This document shows, piece after piece, positions 5,422-7,688 of a DNA stretch of 7,688 nt. The stretch's first letter is position 1. Every line of letters begins with the position of its first letter. Below the pieces are notes generated by a model. That model saw only the letters and a program-made list of their open reading frames with translations, was not told where the DNA came from and ran no database searches. A program made the position numbers and the translations under genes. Source of the stretch: Phycisphaerales bacterium (lineage in GTDB: Bacteria > Planctomycetota > Phycisphaerae > Phycisphaerales > UBA1924); the NCBI GenBank assembly GCA_030680655.1, contig JAUXUZ010000581.1:1-7688 (forward strand), read 5' to 3'.

Positions 5422-5793
5422 TCAAGCAGCCAGCGAAGCCGCCAGAGCTTCAATCGTCTCCACATCCGCCGATGCCGGCACATACGCCGCCGCACCAGCC
5501 CCCCGAGCAGTCAGTTCCAAATCGGCACCGTTCACCGGTCCCACAACGACACACCGCACAGGGTTCCAGTGCGCCGCAAGCCGCTGCACCAGTACCAGGG
5601 CACCGTCAGAAGCCCCTTCCAGCTGCACGATCAACACCCGCACGCCGCGCGTCATCGTCCAGCGCACCAGGCCGGGCTCATCTGCATCCAGAATGGACCA
5701 GTTCCGCCGAAGCGCGGCCCGGGACACACCCGAACCGCACGACGCACCAAACCGCGCTACAGCCACAGGCTGCGCGCAATCGCCGCAAGTCAT
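5422..5793 (-). CDS. Small receiver-like (pseudo-receiver) protein
   Basis: The protein is 123 residues. GGAGG lies 8 nt before ATG5793 (GGAGGAGAGAGAGATG), which decides the start against the longer open frame. Hydrophobic strand-like segments VRVLIV (51-56), VRCVVVGPV (79-87) and AAAYVPA (101-107) alternate with helices (62-75, 90-99, 111-122) in the order of strands 3-5 of a CheY-like receiver, and GAGAAAYVPAS looks like the receiver 'Ga.ayl.Kp' segment. The phospho-acceptor Asp expected after strand 3 is absent (QLEG), and so is the Lys after strand 5. N-terminal C3xxC6 and C19 could bind metal but form no complete ribbon. A perfect sigma-54 promoter precedes it and the bEBP gene is next upstream, so it may be a target of, or a feedback partner for, that activator. 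The receiver call is by eye and moderate. Confidence 0.65.
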   Translation of the reverse strand: MTCGDCAQPVAVARFGASCGSGVSRAALRRNWSILDADEPGLVRWTMTRGVRVLIVQLEGASDGALVLVQRLAAHWNPVRCVVVGPVNGADLELTARGAGAAAYVPASADVETIEALAASLAA

Positions 5794-5841
5794 CTCTCTC
5801 TCCTCCAGCAGGGCGCTGTAAGTTGTCGAACACGCAGCAGT

Positions 5842-5857
5842 TGCAACCTCCGTGCCA
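5842..5857 (-). promoter_or_regulatory. Sigma-54 promoter of the receiver-like gene
   Basis: The minus strand reads TGGCACGGAGGTTGCA, an exact match to consensus. The predicted start is near 5831, giving a 38-nt leader before ATG5793. It is the same type of site as those in front of array units A, D and E, suggesting a shared activator. Confidence 0.82.
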
Positions 5858-5988
5858 CACCACATCACGCAAAGAGGGGGGCGTGCGGCCCGAGAACCTC
5901 GCGTGTTGTTCACATTCACCCGACAAACCCGCTCAGGCGAGCAAAAAAGCAGGGCGCAAGCAAGCCTGTTCCACTTTGGTGCGCTGTG

Positions 5989-6010
5989 CCATTTCGGAAG
6001 GACCATTTCG
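5989..6010 (-). promoter_or_regulatory. Direct repeat, possible activator-binding site
   Basis: CCATTTCG occurs twice, 14 bp apart start to start (5989-5996 and 6003-6010), in the gene-free interval 5858-6134. It sits about 130-150 bp upstream of the sigma-54 promoter at 5842-5857, where enhancer sites for such activators usually lie. I could not find the same octamer upstream of the other promoters, so the link is speculative. I see no gene in the interval. Confidence 0.25.
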
Positions 6011-6134
6011 CGACACCGGGCCGCTCAATGAACGCGTGCGAGCAGTGCACAAAGCGAGCCGCTCGCCAACGCGCCCGCGCCGCCGTTCAATCGACAGCCA
6101 CCGCCCCGCCTTGCCCGCATCGCCCATCGCCCCC

Positions 6135-6167
6135 AAAACGACAACCGCCCGCGGTCATCGCGGGCGG
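6135..6167 (-). terminator. Intrinsic terminator after the sigma-54 activator gene
   Basis: A perfect 9-bp stem (CCGCCCGCG 6145-6153 with CGCGGGCGG 6159-6167) has loop GTCAT. On the minus strand it is followed by TTGTCGTTTT. It lies 38 nt after the stop at 6205, which separates the activator transcript from the receiver-like gene. Confidence 0.8.
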
Positions 6168-6204
6168 ACGCTTACTCGTACCTGTCAAATCCAGCGGTCC
6201 CCCG

Positions 6205-7260
6205 TCACTCGTCCTCGGCCACTCCGTTGGTCAGGTGCTTCAGGTTGTACTTGGCAACCTTGCGGTACAGCCGCCGGCGCTCAACCGCCAGCAGTGATGC
6301 CGCCCGGTTCTGATTCCCCTCAGACGCTCGCAGCGCCCGACCGATCAACTCTCGCTCCATCGCTTCCAGCGTGGAAACACCGCCGGCAGGCGTCAAAACG
6401 GGCGATTCCAGAGCCGCCGCGACTGGCGCCACGCTCCCCCCAGAGCGCACCCGCTCAGGCAGCTCATTCAGTTCGATCACGCTCCCCTGGCTGAACACCG
6501 CCGCGTGCTCCAGCGCGTTCGCCAGCTCACGAACGTTGCCAGGCCACGGGTACTGCCGCAGAACACGCGCGGCCTCATCGCTCAGCGTCCGCGGCTGCTC
6601 GCCGTAAAGATCGGCAAGTTGACGCAGGAAATGGTCCGCAAGCGCAGGCACATCCTCGGGCCGTTCGCGCAGGGCCGGCAGCCGCACCTGCACAACGTCA
6701 AGCCGGAACAGCAAGTCCTCGCGGAACTCGCCCTTGGCCGCCATCTCACGCAGGTTCCGGTGGGTTGCGCACACCACGCGCACATCCACCGGGATCGGCT
6801 TGACCGACCCCAGCGGCACCACGCTCCGCTCCTGGATGCAGCGCAGCAGCTTCGCCTGCGTCTTCAGCTCAAGCTCGCCGATCTCGTCAAGAAACAGCGT
6901 TCCCCCGTCGGCCGCGCGGATAAACCCAAGCGCAGGCCCATCGGCGCCCGTGAACGCACCCTTCACGTGCCCGAACAACTGGCTCTCCAGCAGCGTGTCA
7001 CGCAGCCCCGTGCAGTCAACAGCCACAAAGGGGCCAGACGCACGCCGGCTCTGTGCATGGATCGTCCGTGCCGTCAGTTCCTTGCCCGACCCCGACTCCC
7101 CCTGAACCAGCACCGTGCAGTCGCGCGGCGAGACCGCCGCGATCATCCCCTTCAGACGCCGCATCGCCGAACCCTCACCCACCAGCGTCGTCACCACTCC
7201 AGCGCTGCCAGACGGCAGGGGGCGTTGATCAACCTTGATGGAGTTTGCTGCAAGGGCCAT
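6205..7260 (-). CDS. Sigma-54-dependent transcriptional activator (bEBP), AAA+ plus Fis HTH, no sensor domain
   Basis: The protein is 351 residues from ATG7260. AAA+ motifs in order: Walker A GESGSGKE (54-61), sigma-54 contact loop GAFTGA (101-106, intact), Walker B TLFLDE (121-126), sensor I region CATHRNL (164-170), arginine-finger region FREDLLFRL (179-187), and sensor II WPGNVREL (239-246). A Fis-type HTH ends the protein (about 309-340, EGNQNRAASLLAVERRRLYRK). Only about 25 residues precede the AAA+ fold, so there is no receiver, GAF or PAS domain. Control would come from its level, a partner protein, or constitutive activity. Start: the frame is open to GTG7434, but residues from there are Arg-rich with low third-position GC and no ribosome site; GTG7275 is another option. 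Known role of the family: hydrolyses ATP to open sigma-54 holoenzyme promoters. Seven sigma-54-like sites lie downstream in this window. Confidence 0.95.
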   Translation of the reverse strand: MALAANSIKVDQRPLPSGSAGVVTTLVGEGSAMRRLKGMIAAVSPRDCTVLVQGESGSGKELTARTIHAQSRRASGPFVAVDCTGLRDTLLESQLFGHVKGAFTGADGPALGFIRAADGGTLFLDEIGELELKTQAKLLRCIQERSVVPLGSVKPIPVDVRVVCATHRNLREMAAKGEFREDLLFRLDVVQVRLPALRERPEDVPALADHFLRQLADLYGEQPRTLSDEAARVLRQYPWPGNVRELANALEHAAVFSQGSVIELNELPERVRSGGSVAPVAAALESPVLTPAGGVSTLEAMERELIGRALRASEGNQNRAASLLAVERRRLYRKVAKYNLKHLTNGVAEDE

Positions 7261-7448
7261 GGCGACATCGCTCACTGAGCAACCGCCGAGCCACACCCGG
7301 ATCGCACGCACAGGCCCCACGACAGTGCCCGTTCGACGCGTACAACCACCTTCCGATCGGGCGGCAATCCGCGGCCGATCATTAAGGGTGTTTCCCGACC
7401 TGCGCCAAGATGAAAGGGAATCCCTCTCCCTCACCTTGGGCTAGAGCG

Positions 7449-7477
7449 AACATACCTGATTCTCAGAACGTCGGCAA
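7449..7477 (-). promoter_or_regulatory. Possible sigma-70-type promoter of the activator gene
   Basis: On the minus strand TTGCCG (7472-7477) and TATGTT (7449-7454) are 17 bp apart, each matching 4 of 6 consensus bases. The start would be near 7442, giving a leader of about 180 nt to ATG7260. No sigma-54 site is visible here, so the activator appears not to be autoregulated through sigma-54. Confidence 0.4.
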
Positions 7478-7549
7478 CCCTTCATCTGAAAATTCGATGC
7501 AATTGTGCGAGTCGTTGCAGGCAGACCAGACCCACTTCCACTATCCCCC

Positions 7550-7568
7550 CCAATTCCACTGCAATTGG
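7550..7568. repeat. Small inverted repeat upstream of the activator promoter
   Basis: CCAATT/AATTGG with a 7-nt spacer; part of it (GCAATTG) recurs at 7499-7505. It could be an operator for a dimeric regulator about 75-100 bp upstream of the proposed -35. The remainder of 7478-7688 shows no convincing gene. Confidence 0.25.
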
Positions 7569-7688
7569 AACCGCTTTCGCTCACCCACCGCCACTTTTCG
7601 GGCGTTCGATCAGCGCCGTACGCCGGGCCCGCTGCCCCGCCGCGCGTACCGCGCCCACGTAGGAAGGTGGTCTGAGCCCGTTGAGCCC

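Noticed and set aside
5962..5979. Sigma-54-like TGGAACAGGCTTGC on the minus strand
   Set aside because: The GG to GC offset is 11 rather than 12 bp; spacing is strict for sigma-54, and a perfect site exists closer to the gene.
5089..6297. Long plus-strand open frame of 402 codons over the array, the receiver-like gene and a terminator
   Set aside because: Composition is random-like, no family motif is seen, and it crosses hairpin elements, promoters and a terminator on the other strand.
7581..7688. Minus-strand open frame of 35 codons running off the right edge, possible C-terminus of another gene
   Set aside because: Too short to judge; it contains a rare AGA codon and no motif. The edge sequence GGTGGTCTGAGCCC may instead be the start of a palindromic repeat cut by the window.

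Overview
The window looks like chromosome from a GC-rich planctomycete, probably of the Phycisphaerae type. The evidence is the repeated CPxCGYDxRGL...CPECG-style zinc ribbons on small membrane proteins, high GC and long same-strand gene runs. This placement is inferred from protein style; no rRNA is present. Every supported gene lies on the minus strand, so transcription runs from high to low coordinates.

Right part (about 6135-7480): a sigma-54-dependent activator (bacterial enhancer-binding protein, bEBP) with an intact AAA+ domain and a Fis-type HTH but no N-terminal sensor domain. It has a plausible sigma-70-like promoter upstream and a strong intrinsic terminator downstream. Next comes a small protein that resembles a receiver domain lacking its phosphorylation residues (5422-5793), preceded by a perfect -24/-12 (sigma-54) promoter.

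Middle part (about 3574-5420): roughly 1.85 kb without a credible protein gene. It contains five tandem, related elements of 132-149 bp (A-E). Each is bounded by a 22-33 nt inverted repeat. The outer-stem sequence differs between units but stays paired within each one, which is compensatory covariation. On the minus strand, four of the five elements are preceded at a fixed distance by a good sigma-54 promoter (TGGCACGN4TTGCA or close), and the fifth by a degenerate one. Predicted RNAs from the start sites to the far end of each hairpin are all 162-187 nt. A conserved C/U-rich, anti-Shine-Dalgarno-like tract lies inside each. My reading is an undescribed family of tandem sigma-54-driven structured small RNAs, comparable in logic to the Qrr RNAs of Vibrio, with the adjacent bEBP as the likely activator. 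Two further degenerate copies may lie at 3940-4290. A strong minus-strand terminator at 3533-3573 closes the region.

Left part (1-3491): a five-gene operon. Three adjacent paralogous four-helix membrane proteins come first (one with two C-terminal zinc ribbons), then a zinc-ribbon/Yip1-like multi-span membrane protein, then the start of a lipoprotein-like alpha/beta hydrolase that runs off the left edge. Nothing in the sequence directly ties this operon to the sigma-54 system, and the terminator at 3533-3573 separates them.
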